NCBI GenBank assembly: GCA_905250075.1
Contig: CAJNOP010000043.1
Coordinates: forward strand, 430,772 to 494,771
Source of the DNA: Rotaria sp. Silwood1
Taxonomy: Eukaryota; Rotifera; Eurotatoria; Philodinida; Philodinidae
Direction of reading: 5' to 3'
Length of the DNA stretch: 64,000 nucleotides
The notes under the pieces were generated by a model. The model searched no databases and was not told where the DNA came from. It saw only the letters and a list, made by a program, of their open reading frames with translations. Below are positions 30,001 through 45,000 of the stretch, one piece after another. The stretch's first letter is position 1. Each line of letters opens with the position of its first letter. Both the position numbers and the translations under genes were made by a program.

Positions 30001-33000
30001 GAATTGAAAGTGCAGTGTATGTGTCAACATGAGGATCCAATGAAGATCTACACTCTTACCTTCAAGATATCAATCAAATAGACAAAAGAATAAATACTAA
30101 TTGTCTCTGAATTCTACAATACCATCATTAAGAAAAATATTAAGACTTTATCGTCGATACAGATGAAAATTAATTTTTATTCTTTCGTTATATCAACTGA
30201 TATATTTTCGAAATTCGATTAGTGCTCATACATATAAGTAGAAGTCAGAATCAGCATTGACTGTGACGTTTGTCAAACTTTGTAAAACCCTAAGAACATG
30301 CGAATCAAACCTTCAAAATACATCACTTTTTACTATGAACATCAAAGAATAAAACTTGTACTATTCAACCGAATTTAGAGAGCTTCGATCTTTCATATGT
30401 CTTATAAACTAAAAAAATCTTCTGCATTATGGAAATGATTTTTTTTATCGATCTATTCATTAGACTGTTTGGAGTTCTTTTTATCTTTGTTTTTTGATTT
30501 CTCATATGTTATATTAAACGCATGTAAATCACGTTTTTAAATAGGATGTAGATGAACAACAACGTAAACATCGCACTTATCAAGAATCACTAAATAAACT
30601 TTCTTCACTTGTACAGCATGATTATCAAACACCTGGCAGAGTGAGCACATGATTTTCTTTTTCCTTTCTAAATACATAATGAATTTAAAAAAATAATAAA
30701 CTTTATGATTTCAGTCAATTGAAGATGCATTAAGGTCACTTGATGAACAAATGATTAAATTTGAAACTCAAAATGAAGAAAGAGAACGGCGTAAACGTCA
30801 ACGTGAACGTGAATGGCATCTATTTATGGATGAAATAAATTTATTACAAGATAAATTAAATACATTTAAACAACGAAAAGTTAATACACAAGATTCAATT
30901 GAAGAACAACTTCATTTTATACGAGTAAGATTTATATCATATTTATATTAATTTTCAATCTTTAAAAAAAAAAATTATTCTATAGATGCAAAATCAAGAA
31001 TTAGATCAATATCAAGATGAATTATCTCATTTAAAACAACATGGACAAACTATGAGTGTTGATGATGGTAATGCTATGCCATTACCATCTGAAATTCATC
31101 TTCTTCAATCAATGATTACTTTTTTAAAAGAACAAGTATTTATTTTCAATACTTCTTTTATAATGTTTTGAAATTTTTTTCAATCCTTAGTTTGAACAAC
31201 ATCGTCAACATTTACTTCAAGCTGAACGTGCACGAGATATTTATCTTAATGAATGTAAATTATATGAAGATATATTTAATTTAACTATGGAACGTCTTAG
31301 TCGTTCGATTCAAGTTGCATCAACAAGTGATCAATATGCACGTCAATTATCTGAACATAAAATTCATAATGAACAAATCGATGAAAAACGTCGCCAATTA
31401 AATATGTTATATGATCGATTAGATCATGATACACGTACACGTTATTTAAAACATCATCATGATTTAGAAAAACGTTCAAATGAATTACAAGATAAAATTA
31501 TTGAACAAACAATATATTATGAATATTTATTACGTATATGGAGAGAATATGAAACAAGACTTGATGAAATTAGACATCAATTAGATGGAATACAAAGTCA
31601 ATTACCAATAACAAAACGATTATTACATTTTGAACAAATTCAAGCAGCTTTTGTTCTTTATAAGGTTGAGATTTTTTTTTTTTGTGTAAAACACGATCTA
31701 AAAGAAATGTTAAACTATATACAGGATCATCAGATTATCCAAAATAGCAAAAAGATTTCTCAGTTATTTGACTTATTGTCACTGTAATAATTGTATCACA
31801 CAGAACTTTGAGACTACCATCAGTAAACATACTGTTGAATCTAAAGCGTTTTCAAAGTAAACTGAACAGATTATATGATTAAAATAAGTATTTTAAGAAT
31901 AAACAATTTCTTTCAGGTTGAAGTAGAAAAGAAAAAATATGTCACTAACAATTTTCACACTTCTATTTTATAACTATTCGATCTGTTAACTCTTAGTATA
32001 AAACTAAAAATAGAGACCATCAAAGTTTCCAGATTCTCTTATAAGACTTTCACCATTGATGAATGTCTAATTGACGAAATTCAGTCTACTGCTCGCTCAT
32101 AGACTGTGACAGACATTGTTGATATACGATCATCATTGCATTTCTGAAGAAATAAGAAAATAAAAAATGTGTCTCAAAATAAATTGAATAAGACAATTTT
32201 CTTATGATGAGGACTAACGACTATATTGTGTTTCAGATTTTAATCCCACATGAATTATCCTAACAACTTTTATTTTTTTCAAATAAATTTTGAAAATTTT
32301 TCTTTTGTTTTTTGTAGGATTTAAGACAACGTTTAGTTGTTATTGAACCAGAATTATTACATTTAAATGATGAAATACAAAATCTTTGTAAAGAATTAAA
32401 TGTTGTTTCATTACAAAATGATATTATTAATGTAAAAGATAATTTTCTTCGAATATCGAATGATATTAAAGAAAAATTTGATAGGTGAAATTAATTTTTT
32501 TTTTTTCTTTCAATTAGATTTTGTTATTTTCTTCATTTTTTTTCTTGCATCTAGTCATAAAACTGCAACTGTTATTGTTAATGATATAAAACGTAATTTA
32601 ACTAATTTTGAAGATACATTAAGTCAATGTTCAATTGAATCTCGAACAAGATATGATGGAGATATAAATGAAATGAAAATTCAATTAGAACGAATGATGG
32701 TAAAAATTATTTATTTATTTGTTGATTAACTAATTGATGTTTTAGGAAGTGGAAAAACGTCTTGAAAGTATTGGAGATGTTTATTCAAATACAGAAGCAT
32801 TAATTAAACGTTTAACAACATATAATTTATATGATTTACAATCAACTGAAGCAACATTAGAAAGTCTTCATCGTAAATGGATATCACTTAAAGTAAAATA
32901 ATAATAATAATGATAAAAATTTAGATAAGAGTAATAATTTATTATTGTTTTTTATAGACAGAAATTTTACGAAATGAAACTATTCTTCATCAAAATATTA

Positions 33001-36000
33001 TTAATAATTTACCATCAAGACAAGCTTGTAAAGAAATACTTTTATTTATTGATACAATTAAACGTTTATTGGATGATGATCATGGTGCACCTGTTAATAA
33101 TAGAGAAATTTTACAAAAATTACTTAAACGATATAGAGTAAATTATTGTTTTTTTTTATGTATTTTCTATTGAAGAAAGTTTTCATAAAAGAACGCTAAA
33201 TGGAACTTCAATCGAACGTGACAAAAATTTAGCTACTTAGTTTTGTATATAATCCTTGTCTAAGAATATAACAGAAAATTGTTTCTATTTTCATAAAATA
33301 TGTCATATAAAGTAGCCTCAAGAAGTCTCGCTACATACTAAATATTAAATATAGTTTGATATTTTAACAAAAAAAAATACAGTTCAGTTAACCCTGATCA
33401 CAAGTGACTATCCAAGGTTGACATGCTTTAATGTAAATGATTTACGATAGAAATATTGTTTTTTTGTTTTTGTTAAAACTTCCAAAAAGACTTTTTTGAA
33501 TTCGTTAACTTTCATTTTCTTATTAACCAATAAAGATTCATATGTCTGTATTTAATAAGAATTTTCAACAAGGAACCGAAAACTTATCAAGTTGTTGATA
33601 GTTGAGCAGGTATTATACCGCCAAGTGCTTTTCTCAAAGTAGAACAAAAATTGTTCGAATACATCAGCTCAGATTTGAACGATAACTGAATTTGTCGATC
33701 TCTTGAAAATGCAAAAAAACAATTGTCGCATGACTTTTTCTACAGCTAGTAAGAGAAATTTCATTCTCATTGACAGTAATAAATATATAGTAATTACTGT
33801 ACATCATAGGAAGAATTTCTTCGTTCTGCCTGTATTCTGTAGAATAATTTTTTTAATTTTATTTTTAACAAAGAGGAAAACTTATCTTTGTATGAAATAC
33901 GATGTCAAATATCATAGACGTATCATTAATAAGAAAAAAAAACCATCTATTAACTTTATGAAGTCATCATGACAGAGTGATTATGTTATTCAACACATAT
34001 ACATAAGGTAATGCAGTGCAACCTTCGTATCACCAGACAAGGAATGATCCTGCAGGAGTTACTGACGATTGATAGTAATAAAAATGACGAATTCATAATT
34101 TTCTAATATGAAGAAATTAATTCATTTTAAATGAATTTAATAAGTTACTTTATTGAGTTTCATTATTAGTATTTACAAACATTGAAAATAAAAAGATTTG
34201 TTAGGTTTTTCGAAAATTTCAATGATTCTGCTGTTTTTATATTTTTCAAATGTAATATGATTTTTTTTTTGTATAGGATATGCGTGTAGAAGTACTAAAT
34301 CATCAAAAGATAATTGATTTTCTCAATGAATCATTACAACAAGAAGCAAATATAGATGTAACAAGTATTGATTATATGGAAAAAATCAAACAAATTAATA
34401 TTGATTGGATAAGAATAAAATCCTTAATCTCAGCTCGTATTGATGTAAGAACGAAAACGTTTTTTTTTTACAAATAAAACTTTTCCTAATAATATTTCAA
34501 TTCTTTGTAATAGACTTTAGAACAATTAAATGATCAATTCAATGAATTTGATCAAACAGTTCGTACATTATCTGATTGGGTTCAAGAACAAACATCTGAT
34601 CTTGAATTTATGCGTTCAAGAAATATGGAAGCTGGTGCTAAAGATAATTTACGAAAATGCGATGTAAATTACTCTTTTTTTTTTCCTATTTTTAATTATT
34701 TAAATAATTTCTTTTTTTTTGCTTTTTATTTTAATAGGAAATTACATATCAATTAACATCTAAACAACAAGTTTTAACATCATTAAAATCATATGGTAAT
34801 CGAATGTCATCAATATCATCAACATTTCATATATCTGATCAAGATGGTACAATACAAAATTTACGTCATATGCTTGATCATTTATCACCATCAATTGAAC
34901 AGTTAAAATCAAAATCAAAATCAATTTTAGCTGATTGGCAAGAATATAATCGTGTTTTACTTCAAATGGAAAAAATTATACGTGAAACTGAAGCTGATAT
35001 TGATCGTATTCAAACAAGTGCAATGAATGTTGAAACTTATGAAATGAGTACAAGAAAAGCTCAAGTAATAATATGATTTAAAGATTTTGTTTTTATATAT
35101 TTATTAAATATCGAAATAGTCAAATACTAGATGTAATAAAGATATTTAACACAATCAATTATAACATAATGAAGTTCTTTTTTTTAGCTTATGAAAAGTA
35201 CTGCGATTTAATCTCTATTGAATATATTTTAGGAACATTTACAAATCATGGAATTACGTCGACGTGATCTTGATCAAATTGTTTCTCACGGTCGTCAATT
35301 AGCTAGTCAATGTGATGGACAAACATCAATAATAATAAATGAAATAACACATCGTATTCAACAAAAATGGACTACTGTTGAACAACATTTACAAGAAATT
35401 ATTAGACCATCAAGAGAAATTGTCGATAATTGGAGACAATTTAATAGTTCATATGTTCATTTACTTGATCGACTTGGTGAACTTGAAGCTCGATGGTATA
35501 CAATTCAACGAGAAAAATTTACATCAGATACAGAATCACTTTTAGAGAAAAATAAAGTAAGTATATAAGAAATTCTTACAAGATTATCTCAACACAATTG
35601 TAATTAAACTAAAAGCAAGCACATTCAAAAATGTTTTTAAATTCGTGTCTTGCAATAGTAATTTTTTGTACTTTAAAGAGAAGGTCATAGAAGTGAAATG
35701 CTATATTGTTCTACTGAAACGATTTGTTTTTATTGAAAATTTATGTATAGATGATGAACCATCATACCCAAGTGAACTAAAAAAGACGTGCGAGGGATGC
35801 GCCGAGCCCTCGACCCATCGGAAAATGGCAAACCCAGGGGTCGATTTGAAATTTCGATGGGTCCAAGGCTAGATGATGAGTAACTTGATAGTTAGCAGAA
35901 ACATAGGATCGAAGTTTTCGTAATATGTATCGTGGTGCTATCTGGAGCACGAGGTCTGCCCATCGGAATTTCAAATCGACCCCTGGGTTTGCCATTTTCC

Positions 36001-39000
36001 GATGGGTCGAGGGCTCGGCGATGGGTATCTTAGAAGACATCGACGATGGAAAATCGAGGGGTCGAAATGCCTATCGGATGGTCGGTTGGGTAAGACGAAG
36101 TAATTGAATACATGGAGAGGGGAACATCAGTTATCAAAAAGGTGATTAGATCTATTGTCCTAGGAAAGGTATTCGTGTATGTATCCATAATTATGATGTT
36201 TGGCACAAAGACTACGTTCCATTTCGACATCATCAGTGATAAGCAAACGTATACTTACAATGGAGGTGTTTGTATTGTCCGTCGAAAAAATGGCACATAT
36301 TCGGGTCAAATGAAAGCTCTCATCGCCAAACAAAGAAGGTTAAAATATTAGCTGCTGTTGGCTTGCCTAGAGGGAGATATTGAGATTTTAAATTTAGGTA
36401 GAATAATGAATCAGGAAAGGTTTTCTCCACTATTATAAGGACAAAACATAGTGTTGTTCGCAGCGATTATGGGCCTTGTAAGGTCCCTCTTTCATACGGC
36501 CCGAACAACACCATGTTGTGTCCTTATAATAGTAGAGTGAATTTTTGCTGTAGCTCACGGAAACAGCTCTTTTTTTATCAACCACCAGAAAAATTCACTC
36601 CGCTATTATAAGGACAAAACATAGTGTTGTGCAAGCCGTATGAAAGAGGGATCTTACAAACCCCATACTCGCCCCGAACAACACTATGTTTTATCCTTAT
36701 AATAGTGAAGAAAACCTTTCCTGATTCACTATTCTACTTAAATTTAAAATCTCAATATCTTCCTTTAGGCAAGGCAACAGCAGCTAATATTTTAACATTT
36801 TTTGTTTGGCGATGAGAGCTTTCATTTGACCCGAATACGTGCCACTTTTTCGACGGACAATACAAACACCTCCATAGTTAGCAAAATTTATCAAATTTTA
36901 GAAACAGAAAAACATCAAGTGAATTCTGAATCACTTGTTTTTGTTGCTGTTGATGGAAAATACTAAATAGTATGCTTTTTTTTTATATATAAAACTAAAG
37001 TTCGTAAACGATATTGTGCCTGTGAAAGCATCTACTGGATATCTATAAGCTCCAGTAGAGTGTCGAACACATATATTCGAAATCAATTGTAGAAAGTCTT
37101 ACCCATGCAGACACTATTTTGAACATATGCAAGAAAAATTTTCATGTTTTTATTATTGATAATAGTATAAGAGACTGTTAAGAAGAGTTTTTGAAAGTGA
37201 GATATTTGCTATATAATTTCAACTGTTGAAATTCGCTGAATTACTGCTATCCACAGTACAAATCGATGAGTAGGTTTTTGTCATTTTTTAAAATCGTTCT
37301 ATATCAATTGAGTAATAAATTTATTGAATTACTTTTTTTACTTTCATTTTATAAATTTAATGTTATGATCTTTTAATTTAGGATTTTCAACAACGTCTTC
37401 AACAACTTAGTAATGAAATCACAAGATTATATGAACGAGCTCAAAAATTAGGTAATCATTTACCTCCTTTAGTTGCTAAAAAAATTGATACACAATATTC
37501 TGTTATTAAAAATCAATATGCCGAATTATGTACATTACAAGATAAACTTCAAAGTGATTGTAATGAATTAAAACAGCGTGAAAAAGTTTATTTAGATAAC
37601 TTAAATGAATTAACTCAAACAATTAATCAAATTCAATTAATTCTTAAATCTCAACAATTAACAGATGAAAATGAAACAAATAATTTAAAACAACTTCATG
37701 AACTTCATACATTAATTTTATCAAAACATAATTTAATTGAACGTTTAAATTCAAATGAATTTATTTTATATTTTAAACGTGCTAAACATTTACATGAAAT
37801 TATGATTGAATATTCACATACAATTGAAACAATTAAAAATCGTATAAAACAACTTGAAATAAGTCAATATAATAAATTTAATTTTGATAAACGTTGTCAA
37901 AAATGGAATGATTATATACAAGCAATTGAACAAAATTTAGCTATGATACAATTAAATTTACATACAAATTATCATGGTTTATTAGAAATTGATACAAATT
38001 TATCAAATATAATTAATGATTTTAATCAACGACAACAAGAATTAATACAATTAATTAATGAAGGTAAACAATTAATTGAAAAAAATTTAATTACTGATCA
38101 TTATACATTTACGAAACTTGAACAACGTTGGCAATTAATTATAAAAAATATTTTAAATAAACAACAAGAAATTAAAAATATAATTAAATTATGGTTATCA
38201 TATCAAAATTATTTAGAAAGTTATTATCGTTTACTTAAAAATAAATATGATTTAGAACAAGAACAATTACAATCACCAACAATTAATTTAATTAATCAAA
38301 TTAAACAAGGTACTTATATAAGTGTAACAAAAAATGAAGAATTAAAAAATTTATTAGAAAAAATTTATGAAACAAATCGAAAACTTATAACATATTCAGA
38401 TAATAAAACACAAGCAATATTAGAAAAAGAATGGAATGATTTACAAAAATCAGCTAATGATATTGATATTAATATTAAATCAAAATCTGAAACACTTATT
38501 ACGGTAGTAATTTTTTAGTTTTAATTTATTACAATCAATTGAATTTTATTATTTTGATTACTTCCATATATATATATATTAATATCATTTGTTATATATA
38601 ATAATTCTATTCTAGTATCGAAAAAGTCCTCGAAAGGAGAAGGTAATCTGTAGATAATGAATTGATCGCATGAATATTCAAAATTAGAAAATAAAACAAA
38701 AAAGAAAAAAAAAATGTCATTATAAATTTTTATTTTTAATCATTTATTTTCAGCTCATATTCAATATAACTCTTGATAGATATGAACGTTTGTGCATGTT
38801 ATATTGATTTATTCTTATTCTTTGGAAAAAGCATGATTCTTTTCTTTTTATCTTAGCTTAACATAGATCTTGCGAGAATCCTTTCTTCCTGCTTATCATA
38901 CATTGCTTTTTTTTCCAGGAATCATATCAGATAAAGACTTTTTTTTCAATTAAACAAGAAAAAATTTCGAAAATTTCCTTTTTCTTTTTGTTTTTGTTTT

Positions 39001-42000
39001 ATATAAATATGTAATCGAATGTTATTTTTATTTTAATAGTTACTCGTTCGTTATAATGATCTTGATCGAGCATTAGATAATTTAAGCACTGAAATAAAAT
39101 CAATTCGTACATTTCAACAACAACCAACCGATGAATTTGATCAATTTATTTTACAATGTCAAGTAAATAAATTCTAATAAATAGAGAAAAATAAAAAAAA
39201 AATATTGAATAAACTTTTTCAGAGTAAAGATCGTGAACTTATTCAACATCGACATGAATTACAACGTTTACGACAAATAATAACAGAAGTAATTATTTAC
39301 AAGTGTTTGGTTTTTTTTTTTGTTTCATTTTTTAAAAAAATTATTAGATATCTCCTGAACTGCATCCTGATGATATAAATCAATTAATGCAAAAATTGAG
39401 GTAATATAAAAAATTAATATTTCATTATTGATTAATTTCTTTTTTTTTCTAGTTTACTTGAAGTTCATTGGACTGATGCTGAACGTGTTATAAGAACATT
39501 AATTGATAATTTAACTAAAAAACGTTCAGAATATCATGATTTTGAACATAAATGTAAACGTCTTATTGAATGGTTTGAACATTTTCTTAATACTGAATTA
39601 AATCATCGTATTGATGGTTTAACACTTGAAGCAAGTCTTGATATATTAAAAACTGAAATACGAAATTTAATTGGTGATAAACGACGAAATGTTAATGATT
39701 TAATTATAGTAGCACGTATTTTACAAACACATATAACTGATCAATTACAATTACAAACATTAAAACAACAAACTGATCGATTAGAACAAATACTTAATAC
39801 AACAGAAGAAAATATTGAAAAAAGGTTAGCAACTTTTTTTTTGTTTCTTTTAAAAACAAATATTAATTTGTTCATTTGTTGTTATTTTATTTTATTTTTT
39901 TGTTTAGAATTAAAAAAACTGAAATGGTTCAAAAAATGTTTCATGATTTTGAACAAGGTTTAGAAAATCTTCGTTCATGGATGGATACAGTTGAAACAAA
40001 TCTACAAAGATCATTATCAATAAATACATTAAATGCAAATGAATTACGTAATCATCAACAAGCCATTATTGTATGTAAAAAGGACTCTGTCGGATATGAT
40101 GACTAGCTTTGATTTGAAATGCCACTCATATCATTTTGTAGAGTAGTTCACAGCGCACTCAATGATATATAGGAAATCGTATTTTCATCAAGTTTCGACG
40201 TTATGGGATTTTGTATACTAATCAATGAATTCTATTCAAAATTATGGTACTTATGAAAGTTAAAAGTTATTTCTATATCGTGCTGTTTTCTTTTGAATAT
40301 TTCATAATTCATTTCAAATGCTATGGCTCAGAACACGATGGCACTAACATGCAATTTTCCCAAATATTATGCATCATCCAGCTTTATCACTTTTGAATTT
40401 TACTTTTTCTGAATTGATGCATCTTTGCCAAAAAAAAGTCTATTTTTCTCCCTTGTTAGTGACATAATGATACTGCATTTTTCTATTATTTGTCATTTTA
40501 CTACGGAAACTATTACCAAGTGTAAATCACTATATGACTCTCATATACCTGAATGAAAAGAGTACAACAACTGATTCATTAAAGTGTATTTTCTGCTTCT
40601 CTACCTTTCGATTCATAATCAGTTACGTAAAGTTATGGTCTGCAGTTCTATACGATACAGCGATATTTCATCCTTTTTTTTTTGAAAAATAATATTCTTT
40701 GAAATTCCATATCTCTCCCTAGGGGATCTCAGAAACTAAAATATCTTTTTTTTATTTTCGATAGATTAATTTATGCTAATCAATATGGAGACCATGTACT
40801 GCTTCTCACTTGATTAATATTTTCTAAGGAAAATGACGAATAACAGAATGCTAGGATATCATTATGTCCCTAACAGACGAAAAATAACTGTTGTAGGCGA
40901 TGATGCAGCAGTTTGATTGTGGTATTCTGCGATTCAAAATTTCTACAGCTGAGTGAAGCAGAATCTGTAGGAAGCTTGCATGTTAATGCTAAGGTGTTCC
41001 AAGCCACGGCATTGTGTACACTAAAACGTCTCAAAATTGGACTTTCAAGGAAAATGACTAAAATGATCTGTGTCTGCTGCGAAACAGATAATAAAACGAA
41101 TGATGAAACATTCGAGATATAACGGGAATTAGGCCTCTACAGAAATGACTTTTAGAACGAACTTTGCATCAATGGATTGTGCAGATATGTGTTCGTCTCA
41201 ACCTCTACAATAACAAAATTCTGTATAGAGTTCATCAATCAGTAGACAGAATATTCTAACGTTGAAATTTGACGAAAATGTGACTTCATACATACCATCG
41301 GCCGCCCCCAGACAATGCTCTACAAAATGATATAGATGACTTTCAATTAGAGAATAGTCGTCAAATCCGGCAGAATTCCATTAGCAAAAATGGACTAAAC
41401 AAAAATATTTTTGAAATTTTAGACAATCGAAGCGGATATTGAAAAACATAGTACTATTGTCAGTAGTGTTCTAACACTTGGTCAAAATTTATTAAGTGAA
41501 AATGAAATTCGTTCGAGAAATATTAGTTCAATACCACGAACACTTCAATCTGTTGAACAACGTTGGTTATCATTGAAAGATTTAATACGAAAAAGAAAAC
41601 TTGAGTAAAGATTTTTTTTTTTTGTATTTTGATAAAATAAAATATTTAATTAATGATAGATTGGATACAGTACATGTATCATGGAGAAGTGTTGATGATG
41701 CTATAAAACGTGCATTAAAAATGATAACTGATCATGAACGATTTCTTAATGAAGTTAAACGAACATGTGGACAAGGTTTACAAGGAGTTAGAAGTGAATA
41801 CAAAAGTCTTGAGGTTTGATTTTAAAAATTTTTTTTTATTATAAATTCTTATTTTTTTTTATTTAAATTTTTTTTGAAGAATTTCAAACGAACATTAGAT
41901 GATGATGAAAAAGATATTCAACAAATAACAGATAATTATTCAGAAATTATTCGAAATCATTCAACAGCAGATTCTTCAGGAGAAATTCGTTCAAAAATTA

Positions 42001-45000
42001 AAGAAGTTAATACTCGTTGGGAAATGTTAATTGGAACAGTACATGAAACAATGAAAAATGTAATTAATAAAAAAAAAAATTCAGTTGTTTCATATTGTTG
42101 TTTCTTTTTAATTGAAATTAATTTATTGTTTTAGCTTAAATATATGTTAAGTGTACATGGTGATTTTCAATTAACACAAGATTCATTAGCATTATGGTTA
42201 ACTGATTTAGATGTACTTTTAACTAATCTTGAACATTTATCTGAAGCATCATCAAATGAAAAAATTCGACAATTAGATGTAACATTTTTTTTTTTAATTA
42301 ATATATTTTTAATAAATATTATTTTTTTGTTTTTAAGGATATGGATCGAGAAATTCAAGAAAAACAAACTAAAATTGAATATGTTCGAACATGTGCTAAT
42401 TATTTACTTAATAAAACAGTTGATGCAAGAGGTTTAACAATTAATATGAATGAATTAACAAAATTTTGTCAACAATTAAGAGATTTAACAAAACGTATTA
42501 AAAAACTTAAACAAAAATTAATGAATTCAAGCGATGTAAGAGATGAAAACAAAAAAAAATAAAATAAAAGAATCAAAATATTTTATAAATTTTTAGCGTC
42601 ATTTGGATTTAATTACTTCTACTCGTTCATCACCACTTCATGAATCATTTTTCTCGACATCATTAACACATAAACGTTTATCTTCACCAACTTCATCAAG
42701 TACATATAAATTTTTGTTTATTAATTTAATAATTTAATTTATTAAATAGGATCTCGTTCACCTCAACGTTATCTTCGTTCACGAGATCGATTTTTTCATT
42801 CATATGATCAAATAGAATGGGGTGATCAATATCAACATGCTCAAGAACTTTTATCTGATTTTGAAGATATTCTCGTTCAAATTAATGGTGATTTTCTTGC
42901 CAAAGAAGAAACTTTTCGTTCTGAAACACCAATGGGTGTTCATATTGAAGATTTACCTATTGAATTTACTTATGTAAACAAAAGAAATTTTTTTTTTGTT
43001 TTTGTTTTTGTTTTATCTAAATAAAAGAAAATTAATATTCTAAATAATTTTTTTTTAGACTCGAATATTAACAACAACACGTCGAAAGATTGAAGCATTA
43101 CGTGAAATAATTAAACAAATTGAACAAGAATTAGGTCCTTTATTAGTCGATGATCTTAATAATGATCCAGTTGTTGTTGGTAAGAATGATATTTAAATTA
43201 ATTGATATTAATTTAATGAATTTTTTTTTTAAATAGATATTATGGATAAATGGAATCGTTTACAAACATTAGCTCATGATAAAGATGAACAATTAAAAGA
43301 AAATCGTATACAATGGAAACATTTTAAACGACAATTAGAAGAACTTGAACAAGCAGCTGAACAATTTACAAAAATAGACAATTTATGTAAGTTAAGAAAT
43401 AATTTTCTTTTATATTCTGTGAAATACGATGTAAAAAGGGTGTTGCAATATATATACAACATGAATATATGCAATTCTCGCCATATATATCGTAAGAGAC
43501 ATGATGGACTGTGCCAAATACTTTAGCAATACATGTTCTACTTAAAATTGAATCGGTTTAGATTTCTCAAATTTAAATCGAATCGATAAGATCAATGAAG
43601 CATCCTACAAGAACGATTTATTCCTGTCCGATTTCCTCATATTTTACTCTTTCAAACAAGTAATGTCTTAGACAACTAGATCTTCTTCCGAAGACTTTTC
43701 CATCGCTTATTAATTAAAAAAAAACCAAAATAAAAATAAGACAAGTTCATGAATTATCTATTAAATTATTATGACTATTATTTTCTATGTAATTATCATT
43801 TTCGAAAGGATTACTATTCAGATTATCTCGTAATATAGCAATTATTATTATTATCTTGTTCTCTTGAAGGTTTTCGTTTTTCAACGATGTTTGTTTGTGT
43901 GGTAATCTTTTATGATACAGTAAAACCTCCCATAGTGGACACCTCCATATAATGGACACTCCGCGGTCCGACGGAGAGATTTTTGCTGGAACTGAACCTC
44001 TCTATAGTGGACACCATCCGATACTGGTCATTTTTGAAAAGTCTCATTCAGTGTCAACTAAAGAGCCTTCCTGTATTCTAACAATTGTTGATATTTTTGT
44101 ATTTCAAGAACAAAAATGCATGAGGAGAGAAGTAACAATGAGCACTGGCTAGTTATCTTATTCACTAACACCCTTCAAATCCTTAGAAAATGCGCCCGCT
44201 TCTTCGAAACACTTCGCTTTTTGAAAAGACCAAACCTTTCTATAGTGGACACTTTCAAAAAGTCTCATAGGTGTCCACTATAGGGAAGTTTTACTGTACT
44301 TATTCCCAGTAACATTTCGTAATAATATATGAATTACTTCCTCAATGTATTTCTGAAGGATTAAGTAAAAGAATAATGAAGCAACGTGTCCCACTATAGA
44401 TAGAATAAAATAATTTTGCTTTGATTAGTGATAACAACTACATCGTTTTACATATTTTAATTTTGTAGGGATTCAGCTAAAAGTTTTTTTTTATTGTTTT
44501 TAGTATCTCGAACTGTTTATTCAAAAGCAGATGTACATCGTGATCAAGTTAAACAATTAGGTTTCATATAATGAAAATAAATCTTTTTATTACATATTAT
44601 TTAAATTAAATATTTTTAGATGAATATCAAGCACTTTTAAAGTCAACAATGGATCTAGCTGATCAATTTAGTGATGATACAAGTGAATGGTTATTGATTG
44701 ATCATCGTCTTCAATCAATTAAAGAAAGTTTTGAATTTTTATTTGCTAGAAAAAATCGTGAACATCATGAAATAAAAGTAAATATTTTGAATATGTTTTT
44801 TTTTTCTAATGTCTATTTTTTCTTTCGATACAGACAAATCTTATTCAAGCTGAAGATATAAAACATGCAATGTTAGATATCAATTCTCAATTAGATCATC
44901 TTGAATCATTAAGTCAATCTTTAGAACCTGTTGATGAAAGAGAAATAAATATAAGTATTAATCGTACAAAACTTCATCGTTTTATTCGTATTCATGATGA

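Larger units (their letters stand above)
35557..37381 (+). other. longest intron (1.8 kb), holding two inverted-repeat elements
   Basis: The intron contains separate foldback elements at 35801-36019 and 36258-36877. Outside them it is AT-rich and has no gene. The short open frames on both strands in this interval are read from the element arms. Confidence 0.7.

Noticed and set aside
33703-33972. 89-codon open frame in a 1.1-kb intron
   Set aside because: Low-complexity basic sequence in intronic DNA with no supporting signal.
35777-36107. Open frames on both strands
   Set aside because: Generated by the inverted-repeat arms; no protein family.
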